A stretch of 64,000 nucleotides of DNA from an uncultured Phycisphaerales bacterium. GTDB taxonomy: Bacteria > Planctomycetota > Phycisphaerae > Tepidisphaerales > Tepidisphaeraceae. Position numbers and translations under genes: made by a program. The notes beneath the pieces are model-generated. The model was given only the letters and a program-made list of their open reading frames with translations. It was not told the DNA's origin and did no database searches. Shown here piece by piece: positions 1 to 10,221 of the stretch. The stretch is taken from assembly GCA_903871935.1 (NCBI GenBank), contig CAIQIQ010000029.1, positions 1 to 64,000 of the forward strand, in the 5' to 3' direction. Numbering within the stretch: position 1 is the stretch's first letter; every line of letters begins with the position of its first letter.

Positions 1-860
1 GCCATCGCTACCGCCCGGGCAGAGATCAGGCAGGCAGTGGCGAGTTGATCCTTACCCCGAAGCCGGCGCAGGCGCGCGATAGAGTTCCAGATCGCAAGCA
101 TCTCCGGCCCATCGGTGCTCTTGGGCGGCGCCTGATGGAAATACGGATGCGAGAGGAACTGATCGGTGCCCTCTTCATCGGGTGTACCGGAGGCGGCCAG
201 CTTGCCGGCCTGGTCGTGCGGCTTGTTGGTGTGCTTGCGGGCAAGGGAATCGCTGATGCAGTTGCCCGGCCCGGTATCGAACGCGACGATCTCGTCGAGC
301 GAACCGCCGGCCGGGAGGAACGTGATATTGGCGATGCCGCCGAGGTTGAGCAGAACGCGATTGGAAGCCTTGTCGCGAAACAGTAGGTAGTCGGCAAAGG
401 GAACCAACGGAGCGCCTTGGCCGCCCAAGGCACAATCAGCCCGGCGGAAATCGCTGATCACCGTGCAACCCGTCTCGGCCGCCAGAAGGGCTGGATCAAG
501 CCACTGGATCGTAAGCGGAGGAGCATGGAACAGGGTCTGCCCGTGGGCAGCAAAGCAGGCGATATCGGCCGGCGTAAGCCCTGTCTTGCGCAAGGCTTGC
601 AACGCAGCGCGGGCATGAACCAGGGTAAGTTGCCGGCCGAGCTGCGCCAGGTCGGCCAGGGAACAACTGCCAGAGTTTCGTACCTCAAGGATCTGCGTGC
701 GCAAGGGCGCGGGGAAGGCGACACTGGCCAGACCAAGCAACTCGGGGCGCATCTCCAGGCCCGAGCCGGCAATCCGCACAACGGCAACATCGACACCATC
801 GCAACTGCTACCCGACATGGCGCCAAGAACGGTACGGGCAGCAGCGGGAACGGTTGGCAT
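1..860 (-). CDS. anmK: Anhydro-N-acetylmuramic acid kinase, partial (3' end off window)
   Basis: The kinase cleaves and phosphorylates 1,6-anhydro-MurNAc to MurNAc-6-phosphate during peptidoglycan recycling in the cytoplasm. Reading the minus strand from the ATG at 860 gives 286 codons open to the window edge; the family is usually about 370 residues, so roughly the last quarter is missing. Visible family motifs are MSGSSCDGVD (residues 15-24), HGQT (106-109), DFRRADCALGGQGAPLVP (137-154), LNLGGIANIT (171-180) and FDTGPGN (194-200), covering the ATP-binding loop and the catalytic-Asp motif. An AAGGAG ribosome site lies 8 nt upstream of the ATG. It is divergent from eno across about 180 bp. 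The several small ORFs overlapping it in other frames are shadows. Confidence 0.93.
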   Translation of the reverse strand, partial: MPTVPAAARTVLGAMSGSSCDGVDVAVVRIAGSGLEMRPELLGLASVAFPAPLRTQILEVRNSGSCSLADLAQLGRQLTLVHARAALQALRKTGLTPADIACFAAHGQTLFHAPPLTIQWLDPALLAAETGCTVISDFRRADCALGGQGAPLVPFADYLLFRDKASNRVLLNLGGIANITFLPAGGSLDEIVAFDTGPGNCISDSLARKHTNKPHDQAGKLAASGTPDEEGTDQFLSHPYFHQAPPKSTDGPEMLAIWNSIARLRRLRGKDQLATACLISARAVAM

Positions 861-866
861 AGATAA

Positions 867-2330
<1,464 letters not shown>

Positions 2331-2368
2331 TCATCCTGCAAAGGATCACTGACTGAGCTATCAATCAT

Positions 2369-2404
2369 GAGGGCATCCGCAACAGCGGGTGCCCTCTTGA
2401 TTTG
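2369..2404 (+). terminator. Rho-independent-like terminator after eno
   Basis: A 12-bp stem (2369-2380 with 2385-2396, one G-T wobble) closes an AACA tetraloop and is followed by TTGATTT. It sits 38 nt after the eno stop and before the next promoter-like element. Confidence 0.8.
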
Positions 2405-2452
2405 ATGCCTCTGCGATTCCGGAATTGCGTGCTGCTGGCGAGCGATCGCGGG

Positions 2453-2458
2453 TATACT
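2453..2458 (+). promoter_or_regulatory. -10-like box next to the start of the 79-aa ORF
   Basis: TATACT ends 7 nt before the ATG at 2466, with no Shine-Dalgarno in between. This spacing would give an essentially leaderless transcript. A -35 element is not convincing. Confidence 0.3.
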
Positions 2459-2465
2459 ATCGGTC

Positions 2466-2705
2466 ATGTTCCCCACCACATGGCCCCGGCCCTCAGCAAC
2501 GGCGGCCAGGACCGGCACCTATCTCCATGCCGGTATGACCCGGGGGATGGTCTGCATCTCTCCCCTGCCCGACAGCAACCCCCAAAAGTACACACTGGAA
2601 TTCAACGCACTAGGCATGACCCACTCCGGCGGCTCCTGGCCAACGCTTGCCGATGCCATGCATGAAGCTGAACGCATCTGCCCGGCCGTTCAATGGGACC
2701 AGTAG
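2466..2705 (+). CDS. Small hypothetical protein, 79 aa
   Basis: I do not recognise a family. The ORF lies between the eno terminator and the MTA phosphorylase gene, where no other gene explains the DNA. The C-terminal half (residues about 36-79) looks protein-like, ending in a Trp/His/Ala-rich stretch (GGSWPTLADAMHEAERI), and third codon positions are mostly G/C. Translation may begin at 2466, where a TATACT box sits 7 nt upstream, or at the in-frame ATG at 2535. No signal peptide or membrane segment is seen. Confidence 0.45.
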   Translation: MFPTTWPRPSATAARTGTYLHAGMTRGMVCISPLPDSNPQKYTLEFNALGMTHSGGSWPTLADAMHEAERICPAVQWDQ

Positions 2706-2732
2706 GGACGCCAAACATATCGACATTCCCAT

Positions 2733-2761
2733 TTGCCCCACCCCTCGCCGCGTCGTAGGCT
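2733..2761 (+). promoter_or_regulatory. Candidate promoter of the MTA phosphorylase gene
   Basis: TTGCCC (2733-2738), a 17-bp spacer and TAGGCT (2756-2761) end 7 nt before the ATG at 2769. No Shine-Dalgarno is present, so the transcript would be nearly leaderless. The match to consensus is moderate. Confidence 0.35.
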
Positions 2762-2768
2762 TATTGGT

Positions 2769-3704
2769 ATGAGCACGGTTAAGATTGGTCTGATTGGCGG
2801 CAGTGGGCTGGGGCAGGCGCTTCTGGAAGGGCATGAAGGCCAGCGCCACGAGTTGGACACCCCTTTCGGCAAGGCCTCGGATGCGGTGATCGAGACGGAA
2901 GTCGCCGGCCTGAACGTCTTTATCCTCAATCGCCACGGACCCGGCCACACCATCAACCCGACCCACGTGCCCTTCCGCGCCAACATCTACGCGCTCAAGT
3001 CGTTGGGTGTCACACATATTATCGCCTCCGGCGCTGTCGGCTCGCTGCGCGAGGAGTTCAAGCCGCGCGATCTGGTCATACCCGATCAGGTCATCGACAA
3101 GACCAGCCGCCGCGCTGGCACCTTCTTTGAAAAGGCCGCCGTCCATGTCGAACTGGCCGAGCCGTTCTGCCCGCTGCTGCGCCAGCTTCTGCTTGAGGCT
3201 GGTTCGCAACTGGCTACCGCCGAGCAACCCGTGAACACGCACGGCCGCGGCTGCTATGTGTGCATGGAGGGCCCGGCGTTCTCCACGCGTGCTGAGAGCC
3301 TGATGCATCGCCTCTGGGGCGGCGACCTGATCGGCATGACCGCCATGCCCGAAGCCAAGCTCGCGAAAGAGGCGGAAATGGCCTATGCTCTGGTGGCCTT
3401 GGTGACTGACTACGACTGCTGGAAGAAACGCCCGGCTGAGCAGAGCACCGATCCCGCCGAATTGATGCGCGAGATCATCGGCCACCTGCAGGTCGCTACC
3501 GGCAATGCCATGACGCTGGTCAGGCGTGCTTTGGATCTGGCCGCCGCGCGGCAGGATGAGCTGATGAAGTCGCCATCGTTGCAGGCGCTGGGCCTTGCGA
3601 TCTGGTCGAACAAGTCGCAGATCGCGCCCGATGAGGTGCTTCGGCTCAAGCCGATCTGGGGACGCTACTTCCAAACCATGGAGAGCCAATCAGTGCAATC
3701 ATGA
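2769..3704 (+). CDS. mtnP: S-methyl-5'-thioadenosine phosphorylase / purine nucleoside phosphorylase family
   Basis: A phosphorolytic enzyme that splits 5'-methylthioadenosine to adenine and methylthioribose-1-phosphate (methionine and purine salvage). At 311 residues it is slightly longer than the roughly 285 usual for MTAP. Motifs are IGLIGGSGLG at the N-terminus (phosphate loop), NRHGPGH, IASGAVGSL, CYVCMEGPAFSTRAES, IGMTAMPEAKLAKEAEMAYA and VTDYDCWK; the last is characteristic of MTAP rather than other purine phosphorylases. The start at 2769 is chosen because the protein then begins at the conserved STVKIGLIGG; the ORF extends upstream to 2733. The stop overlaps the start of the next gene (ATGA, 3701-3704), implying translational coupling. 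Confidence 0.93.
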   Translation: MSTVKIGLIGGSGLGQALLEGHEGQRHELDTPFGKASDAVIETEVAGLNVFILNRHGPGHTINPTHVPFRANIYALKSLGVTHIIASGAVGSLREEFKPRDLVIPDQVIDKTSRRAGTFFEKAAVHVELAEPFCPLLRQLLLEAGSQLATAEQPVNTHGRGCYVCMEGPAFSTRAESLMHRLWGGDLIGMTAMPEAKLAKEAEMAYALVALVTDYDCWKKRPAEQSTDPAELMREIIGHLQVATGNAMTLVRRALDLAAARQDELMKSPSLQALGLAIWSNKSQIAPDEVLRLKPIWGRYFQTMESQSVQS

Positions 3705-6700
3705 GGGGAACGCAGCACACCTACCGCTCGCCAAGCTATGCCGCACTGGCACTGGCTATCGCCGTCAGCGCTGCGTCGCTGGCTCAGGCGCCAACTCCCG
3801 CCCCTCCCGCCCCTCCCGCCGCTGATGCCGGCAAGCCCGCCGAGCCGCCATCCATTTCCACCTTCGTCCCCGACTCCTCCGTTGCCATGGAGCGGCTCGC
3901 ACTGGCCGCCAAGCTGGCGCAGGCGAGCGAATGGGCCAAGTCGGCCGAGATCTATCAGGAGCTGTTGGAGAACTACCGCGATCGCGTTGTGCCGGCATCC
4001 GCTGACGATCCCACACTCTATCGCAACGTCAGCGATCGCGTCCTGCAACAGTTGGCGCATTGGCCGGCCGATGGTCTGGCCGTTTACAACGGCCGCTATC
4101 AGCCCACCGCCCAGACGCTGCTTGCACAAGCCGACAGCCCGGAATCGCTGCGTGCGATCACCGATCGCTATCTGCTGACGCACGACGGCATGGCCGCCGC
4201 CGGAAGGCTGTTGCAGCAGTGGTGGGATCAGGGCCAGGCGGGGACTGCTGCCCAGTTTGCCGAGCATGTTGCAGCGCTGCTCCCGGACGACCATCCGCAG
4301 CGTCCGTCACTGATGTTTCAGTCGGGCCTGTGTTGGCTGTTGGCCGGCAATCCCGAGCGCACCCGCGCGATCGTGGCAACGCTCCGCGATCGTTATCCCC
4401 AGGCTCACCAGACCATCGCCGGAAGCGATACCACTCTCGCCAACGCCCTGGAACAAGCGGTCGCCCGATCTGCCTCTGCCACGCTCGCCGCAGCGCCCGC
4501 CGACTCCTGGCGCGCCTTCGGCGGTTGGCCACAACGGGCCACGGTGCCGCCGGGCCAGGGGCGACCTGATGCCCTGCTCTTTGCGATCGATCTCGTCAGC
4601 CCCTCATCTCCGGATGGGCTGAACATGCCGCGGGGCCTGCCCCCAGGTGTCATGCTGGGGCGGCCCGCGCGCAATGATCTGAATCAGGCCCTGGCTATCA
4701 TGCCGGTCTACGATAACAGGGAACTGTTCTTTCAGGATGGCACCAACCTCTATGGCGTCAGTCTCGACGGCGGGATGAAGCTCCCCGGCTGGCCAGGGTT
4801 GTCCGTCCCCATTGCCTCTGTCTCCCCAGGCATCTCGGGGCCATCGCTGCGCACGCTCGCCGTCACCGACGACAGCGTCCTCACCGTGCAGAGCGATCTG
4901 GTCCTCTTCGCCCAGATGATCCAGGTCGCCGCTGAGGCGCGGCCGGACATTTCAGCGCTGAGTTGCTTCGATCGCAAGACCGGAAAGCTGCGCTGGCGGA
5001 CCACTCCATCGCGCCTCACCAGCGCTGCCGCGGCTCTGAAGACCGTGCAGTTCGCATCGGCGCCGCTGACCATTGGGTCGCAGGTGTTCGTCGCCGCGCG
5101 CGGGGGCCACAGTGCCCAATTGAATGACATCTACGTGCTCTGCTTCGACATCGCCGACGGCAGGCTGCTCTGGTCCTCGTATGTCGCCAGCGGTCCTAAC
5201 GCAAACATGGCGATGTTTGACGGCATGCCTGGCCAGGCCGATACCGGGCTGCCGCAGCTATCCTGGAACGCCGGACGCGTGATCGTGCTCACCAACGTGG
5301 GTGCCATCGCCGCCCTTGATGCCGCCGACGGGCTACCCGCCTGGCTGCGCGTCTACCCACGCAGTGAACAACCATCCATGCGCTTCATGGGCCGCTTTGT
5401 CCGTCCTGGCAACCAGGTGGATACGTCGCGCATCTTCGCGGCATCGCCCGCAGCGATCGCCGGGGGGCGCATCTTCGCGTTGCCTGTCGATGCGACGGCC
5501 CTGCTGATACTTGACGAGGCCGACGGCCGGGTGATCAAGCGCATTGCCCTCTCGTCCCTGGGCTCGGTTGATATGCTGGTGGGCGTTCGCGGCAAACAAC
5601 TGATCGTCGCCGGCGAGCGCATTGCCACCGTGCTCGATTGGGAAGCCGCCAGCCAGGATGGCGCCCAGCAGACCGACGCCATCAACTGGACGATGGATTT
5701 CCCCGGCGCCGCTCTGCGCGGAAGACCATTCCTCACCGCCGATTCACTGTTTCTGGCGACCGACGACCGCCTGCTGCGTGTCGCCCGCGAGCACTGGAAG
5801 ATCGAACAGACCATGCCCCGTTCTCCCGCCACCTGGCCCGCCGATCAGGGCCCGGGCAACATACTGGTTACCGGCGAGCAGGTCGTGGTGGCCACCGCGA
5901 AACGGGTAAATGTCTATACGAATCTCGCCACCATTACCGCCCGCTACGACCAGGATGTCGCGGCCAACCCAACCTCGCCTGAGCCCCTGGTGCGCTACGG
6001 TGAGCTGCTCTTCACTGCCGGTCAAAACGATATGGCGCTGACGCGCTTCAAGGCAGCCTTGACACTGGCGATCTCTCCCACGACCAAACCCGAGATGCGC
6101 GATCGCCTCTTCTCGGCCGCCTTGAGCTGCGCCGCGCGCCTCTCCACCGCCGACCCGGCAAATCAGTCTTCACTGGCTTTCCTCGATATCGCCCGGACTG
6201 CCGCCGCTTCGCCCGCCCAGCAGGTGCAGTATCACATTGCCGCCGCAACTCGCGCCCAGCGTGCCAACGATGGGCCGTCGGCCATGGCGCACATGCAGGA
6301 CATCCTGGACGATCCGCAACAGCGCGCCGCTTCGGTGCGTGATACTGACCAGTCGCTGCACATGGCTTGCGTCATTGCCCGCCGCACCATCGCTCAGCTC
6401 ATCGACCGCTATGGCACCGCAATCTATCAGCCCTCTGAACTGAAGATGCAGAAGGAGCTTGCCGCGGCGGAGGATTCCCACGATCCGGCCGCGCTGATGG
6501 AACTCTATCGCCGCTATCCCAACTCTCCTGCTGCCCCATCCGCGGTCTTCGCCGCCGGGCGGCTCTATGAGGATCGGCAGAACCCCGCCGATGCCGCCAA
6601 CGCCTATCGCACTCTGATTCAGGATAATCCAACCCATCGCGATGCTGCAGCGTTCTTCGAGGCCTTCGCTCGCGCCTACGCTGCACTTCCCGGCAAGGCA

Positions 6701-8341
6701 CATATTGCCGCGGCTCGCCTCGCCCAGGCCTCCATGATGCTCAACGACCCGACAACCACCGCCGCCATCCGCCTGCCCGATGGCCATGTCATCGAGCCGG
6801 GCCATTTCTCGCAGGTCGCCGTCGCCCTCAAACAGGCCGCCGGAGTGCAGCCCGGCCGCGGCCTGCCCGATCTGCAGCTTCCCCCCTCGGGCACCACCGC
6901 CTATTCCCGCTCTTTGACCATCGACGCGCTCCAGGCGGATCGCATCCTTCCACCCATCCCCGGCACCCGGCCAGACTATCAGCGTTGCATATTGCTCACC
7001 AAAGAACAGAATCTCGCCATCATTGAACCGGCCGGCAAGATCGTTGCCCGCATCCCCATCACCGCCATCGTCGAGCCAGTGGATGTCGCCTGGGCAAGCC
7101 CCACGACGCTGCTGGTCCGTTCGCGAAACCAGCTCACCGCTCTCGAGTTGACCACCAGCAAGATCCTCTGGTCCATCACGCCCGACAAACTCCCGTCCGT
7201 GCCACAACTGGAAGCCGATGCCGAACCGTCCACCGATGCCCAGGCCGAAGCCGTAGCAGATGTGCGCGTGCAGATCCAGCAGCAGATTCGCATCGCGAAC
7301 CCGCTTGTCGCCGCACGGATCGGCAACCCTCAGCCAGATGCCGATGCCACGGGCACGGATGTCTCTGCTGTGGCCCTCGCCGCCGGCAAGGTGGTCTTTG
7401 GCACGACCACCGGCCGTCTCGTTGCCGCCCGCATCGACGATGGCTCAATTCTGTGGCAGGCACAGCTCGGACAAGGCGCCATCGGTCGCGTCGATGCCTG
7501 CGATGATTTTGCTGCCGCCCGGCTTGATTCGCCGCGCCTGTCTCGCCTCACCGCTACCGACATGGCCACAGGTCAGAGCGTCTTCAGCCGCGTTGCCACC
7601 AATGTCAGCCCGGTCTACAATCTGGTCCTGACCGGCGACGGCCGCCTGATCTTCACCCTTGGCAACCGACTGATCTGCAAGGATCTCTTCGACCAGTCCG
7701 ATCGCATGCTTTTTGAGACTGGGATGAGCGAGAACACGATGGGCTTCTACGGGCAAAAAGCCGCGGACCAATTGCTCGCCACCGATGACGCGATTGTCGC
7801 TGTTACCGATGGCGGGATGAGCATTCGCATGTTCTCGCCGATCACCGGCCGGCAGATTCTTCCCGGCGGTGGCGGCGCCACCGGCCGTCCAGCCCTGTCG
7901 CTGGGGCCAGGCGCCCGTCCCGGGCCGCAGTTCCGCGAGGTGCGCACACACCTTGTCGCCGCCGAGCCGTACGTCTACGTCTATAGTCAGGGCATTGTCC
8001 GCGCCTTGAACGCGCAGCGTGCTGAACCTGCAGACAGGATGCTGCCCGGCCAGGCTGGAGGACAGATCACCAATCTCGGCCCGGTTGTGCCTGGGCTGAT
8101 GCATCTGGTGGCGTTGGAGCAGCCGTTCCGCCAGGGCAATGCAGCGAATGCCCAGCCGGCATCGGCAGTCAGCCTTTATGCTTTCAGCCGTCTGCAGGGC
8201 GCCAAGAGCGAAAGCGGCCGGCTTGAGCAGGCTGTTACGCTGAAGCAGGAGAGCGGGGTCACCTCATGCCAACTTGTCGAGGGCGGCCTGTATCTGACCA
8301 CGGGTGATAACCACCTCATCTACTATTTCGCCAGCAAATAG
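3701..8341 (+). CDS. Exported TPR and PQQ-like beta-propeller protein, 1546 aa
   Basis: Residues 1-28 form a signal peptide with an Ala-rich core, followed by a Pro/Ala linker. A helical TPR-like segment follows (about 50-75), then a first BamB-like propeller with repeated LxxxDxxTGxxxWR blades (FDRKTGKLRWRTTP, FDIADGRLLWSSYV, LDAADGLPAWLRVY). A central TPR region (about 750-1050) includes GRLYEDRQNPADAANAYRTL. A second propeller closes the protein (LTTSKILWSITP, ARIDDGSILWQAQL). Such proteins usually act as periplasmic scaffolds; the partner is unknown, and no catalytic residues identify an enzyme. It overlaps the MTA phosphorylase stop by 4 bp, so co-translation is likely despite the unrelated functions. 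Confidence 0.85.
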   Translation: MRGTQHTYRSPSYAALALAIAVSAASLAQAPTPAPPAPPAADAGKPAEPPSISTFVPDSSVAMERLALAAKLAQASEWAKSAEIYQELLENYRDRVVPASADDPTLYRNVSDRVLQQLAHWPADGLAVYNGRYQPTAQTLLAQADSPESLRAITDRYLLTHDGMAAAGRLLQQWWDQGQAGTAAQFAEHVAALLPDDHPQRPSLMFQSGLCWLLAGNPERTRAIVATLRDRYPQAHQTIAGSDTTLANALEQAVARSASATLAAAPADSWRAFGGWPQRATVPPGQGRPDALLFAIDLVSPSSPDGLNMPRGLPPGVMLGRPARNDLNQALAIMPVYDNRELFFQDGTNLYGVSLDGGMKLPGWPGLSVPIASVSPGISGPSLRTLAVTDDSVLTVQSDLVLFAQMIQVAAEARPDISALSCFDRKTGKLRWRTTPSRLTSAAAALKTVQFASAPLTIGSQVFVAARGGHSAQLNDIYVLCFDIADGRLLWSSYVASGPNANMAMFDGMPGQADTGLPQLSWNAGRVIVLTNVGAIAALDAADGLPAWLRVYPRSEQPSMRFMGRFVRPGNQVDTSRIFAASPAAIAGGRIFALPVDATALLILDEADGRVIKRIALSSLGSVDMLVGVRGKQLIVAGERIATVLDWEAASQDGAQQTDAINWTMDFPGAALRGRPFLTADSLFLATDDRLLRVAREHWKIEQTMPRSPATWPADQGPGNILVTGEQVVVATAKRVNVYTNLATITARYDQDVAANPTSPEPLVRYGELLFTAGQNDMALTRFKAALTLAISPTTKPEMRDRLFSAALSCAARLSTADPANQSSLAFLDIARTAAASPAQQVQYHIAAATRAQRANDGPSAMAHMQDILDDPQQRAASVRDTDQSLHMACVIARRTIAQLIDRYGTAIYQPSELKMQKELAAAEDSHDPAALMELYRRYPNSPAAPSAVFAAGRLYEDRQNPADAANAYRTLIQDNPTHRDAAAFFEAFARAYAALPGKAHIAAARLAQASMMLNDPTTTAAIRLPDGHVIEPGHFSQVAVALKQAAGVQPGRGLPDLQLPPSGTTAYSRSLTIDALQADRILPPIPGTRPDYQRCILLTKEQNLAIIEPAGKIVARIPITAIVEPVDVAWASPTTLLVRSRNQLTALELTTSKILWSITPDKLPSVPQLEADAEPSTDAQAEAVADVRVQIQQQIRIANPLVAARIGNPQPDADATGTDVSAVALAAGKVVFGTTTGRLVAARIDDGSILWQAQLGQGAIGRVDACDDFAAARLDSPRLSRLTATDMATGQSVFSRVATNVSPVYNLVLTGDGRLIFTLGNRLICKDLFDQSDRMLFETGMSENTMGFYGQKAADQLLATDDAIVAVTDGGMSIRMFSPITGRQILPGGGGATGRPALSLGPGARPGPQFREVRTHLVAAEPYVYVYSQGIVRALNAQRAEPADRMLPGQAGGQITNLGPVVPGLMHLVALEQPFRQGNAANAQPASAVSLYAFSRLQGAKSESGRLEQAVTLKQESGVTSCQLVEGGLYLTTGDNHLIYYFASK

Positions 8342-8355
8342 CACAGTGCGCAGAC

Positions 8356-8384
8356 ATGACTTGCGCCCCTTCTGGCGGTATTAT
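8356..8384 (+). promoter_or_regulatory. Candidate promoter of the FHA-GspE gene
   Basis: ATGACT (8356-8361), a 17-bp spacer and TATTAT (8379-8384) end 7 nt before the ATG at 8392. No ribosome-binding site is seen, which is another leaderless-type arrangement. Confidence 0.4.
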
Positions 8385-8391
8385 CGCCTTC

Positions 8392-10161
8392 ATGGTGTAC
8401 CTGCAGATTGACTCAGGCGGAGAAACCCGCCGCTTGGAACTGGGTGATGCGCCGGTACAAATCGGGCGCATCGCGGGTCGGAACACGCTGGTCCTGGAAG
8501 ATAACCTCATCAGCCGCAAGCACTGCATCTTCAGCAAGCTCGGCGATAAGTACACGGTCAACGATCTCGGCTCCTCCAACGGCACCTACGTCAACGGTGA
8601 ACGCCTCGCCCAGACCGCCATCCTCCAGACTGGCGATGTCATCTCTGTCGGCCATAACCAGATTCTCTTCATTGACGAGTCTCAGCCTGCGCGAGCACCC
8701 GAGCCGCAAGCCAGCGCGGTTCCCGCCGCTGCGGCCGGCGCTGACGCCGCCGAACCAACCCCACTGGAGCTCGACGAATCCGATATCGTCGATGACACGC
8801 CGGATATCTTTCAGGCCTCTACCAGCAACGACTACCAGCAGCACGTTGAACCCACTGTGGCCGAAGATTATGAGTCGGTGCTCCTGCGTCTGGCCGAATC
8901 CCTGCCGGACAAGAGCTTCCAGGACTTCAACATCTCCCTGGTCAATGCCCGCGGCGCCGTCTCCCATCCCGCGACCTTGGCCCCGCCACCACAGCGCTCC
9001 AGCGAAGGCGGCGACGCCGTCCGCCTCTTGCGCCTGATTCTGCTGATCTGTTTCCGCACCAACGCCTCCGATATCCATGTGGAGCCCAAGGAGCACCTCG
9101 TCCTCGTCCGCATCCGCGTTGACGGCACGATGATCGATCTGGTCCGCCTCGACAAGGTCCTCGCCGCCAAACTCACCTCGATGATCAAGGTGCTCGGTGA
9201 CATCGATATCGCCCATCGCCAGATCGTCCAGGAAGGCCACTTCTCCTCGCGCCTGCCCGATCGTCGCGTTGACTACCGCGTCAGCTTCGCCCCTTCGGTC
9301 TACGGCCAGAAACTGGTGATCCGGCTTCTCGATGCCAAATCCGCGCCGCTGCGCGCCGATCAGCTCAAGCTGCCCCCGTGGATGGCCGAACAGCTCATCC
9401 GCGCCACCGAGATGGAATCGGGCGTCGTGCTGGTCTGTGGGCCCACGGGTTCCGGTAAGACAACTACTCTCTACGCCGTGCTCCGCTCGCTTGACGTCGG
9501 CCAGCGCAACGTCATCACCATCGAAGATCCGGTCGAAATCCAGCTCCCCGGCGTTACCCAGTTGCCTGTGAACGATGATCAGGGCAACACCTTCGCCAAC
9601 CTGTTGAGGTCCGTGCTCCGGCAGGACCCCGACGTCATCCTCGTCGGCGAAATTCGCGACCCCGAAACCGCCAAGACCGCCATGCAGGCCGCCATCACCG
9701 GGCACCTGGTCTTTTCCACCCTCCACACTCGCGACACCGTCGGCACCATCTTCCGCCTGCTGGACCTGGGCGTTGAGCCATACATGCTCGCCCAGGGCTT
9801 GCAACTGGTGCTCGCTCAGCGCCTGGTTCGCCAGCTCTGCCAGCACTGCAAGGTGCCGCAGAGACTCACCGCCGAGCAGACCGCCAGGATCATCGCCGCG
9901 GTGCCGAACTTCAAGCAATCTTTCACCCGCCGCGGCTGCCCGCGCTGCATGGGCACCGGTTTCACCGGCCGGCGCGGCGTCTTCGAACTGCTTATCGCCA
10001 ACGATGAGCTGCGCGATGCCGTCCTGCACAACCGCTCGAATCAGGCCATCACGCAGGCTCTCGCCAACTCCAAGTTCGTGAAGCTAAGCCACCATGGCTA
10101 CCAACTCGTAGCCGAGGGCATCACCTCCATCGACGAAGTCGAGCATGCCGTGGGAATATAA
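8392..10161 (+). CDS. FHA domain fused to a GspE/PilB-type secretion ATPase
   Basis: A cytoplasmic hexameric ATPase of the type II secretion/type IV pilus family. Residues about 1-95 are a forkhead-associated domain (GRNTLVLEDNLISRKHCIF and DLGSSNGTYVNGE), which binds phosphothreonine. An acidic linker follows to about 190. The T2SSE domain has SDIHVEP, Walker A GPTGSGKT (350-357), an Asp box (ITIEDPVE), Walker B with DPDVILVGEIRDPETA (about 411-426), a His box (STLHTRDT) and a zinc tetra-cysteine site (C483, C486, C516, C519). The start at 8392 begins at the FHA sequence; the ORF extends to 8356. Family ATPases normally have an N1E/MshEN domain instead of FHA, so assembly may be phosphorylation-controlled (inference). 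No pilin or GspF gene is adjacent. Confidence 0.93.
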   Translation: MVYLQIDSGGETRRLELGDAPVQIGRIAGRNTLVLEDNLISRKHCIFSKLGDKYTVNDLGSSNGTYVNGERLAQTAILQTGDVISVGHNQILFIDESQPARAPEPQASAVPAAAAGADAAEPTPLELDESDIVDDTPDIFQASTSNDYQQHVEPTVAEDYESVLLRLAESLPDKSFQDFNISLVNARGAVSHPATLAPPPQRSSEGGDAVRLLRLILLICFRTNASDIHVEPKEHLVLVRIRVDGTMIDLVRLDKVLAAKLTSMIKVLGDIDIAHRQIVQEGHFSSRLPDRRVDYRVSFAPSVYGQKLVIRLLDAKSAPLRADQLKLPPWMAEQLIRATEMESGVVLVCGPTGSGKTTTLYAVLRSLDVGQRNVITIEDPVEIQLPGVTQLPVNDDQGNTFANLLRSVLRQDPDVILVGEIRDPETAKTAMQAAITGHLVFSTLHTRDTVGTIFRLLDLGVEPYMLAQGLQLVLAQRLVRQLCQHCKVPQRLTAEQTARIIAAVPNFKQSFTRRGCPRCMGTGFTGRRGVFELLIANDELRDAVLHNRSNQAITQALANSKFVKLSHHGYQLVAEGITSIDEVEHAVGI

Positions 10162-10181
10162 GCCACAGGCTGCATCCATTG

Positions 10182-10213
10182 TTGACCCGATCCGCGCCAG
10201 GGGCGAGTATATC
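10182..10213 (+). promoter_or_regulatory. Candidate promoter of the AsmA-like gene
   Basis: TTGACC (10182-10187) is followed by an AT-rich GAGTATATC (10205-10213), giving spacers of 17-20 bp depending on register. The last box ends 8 nt before the ATG at 10222 with no ribosome site between. Confidence 0.35.
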
Positions 10214-10221
10214 GGTCTCCA

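Noticed and set aside
417-866. 149-codon plus-strand ORF at the start of the window
   Set aside because: Lies antisense to anmK, whose motifs are unmistakable on the minus strand.
8413-10029. 538-codon minus-strand ORF opposite the FHA-GspE gene
   Set aside because: Overlaps fully recognisable ATPase motifs on the other strand; its composition is that of a codon shadow.
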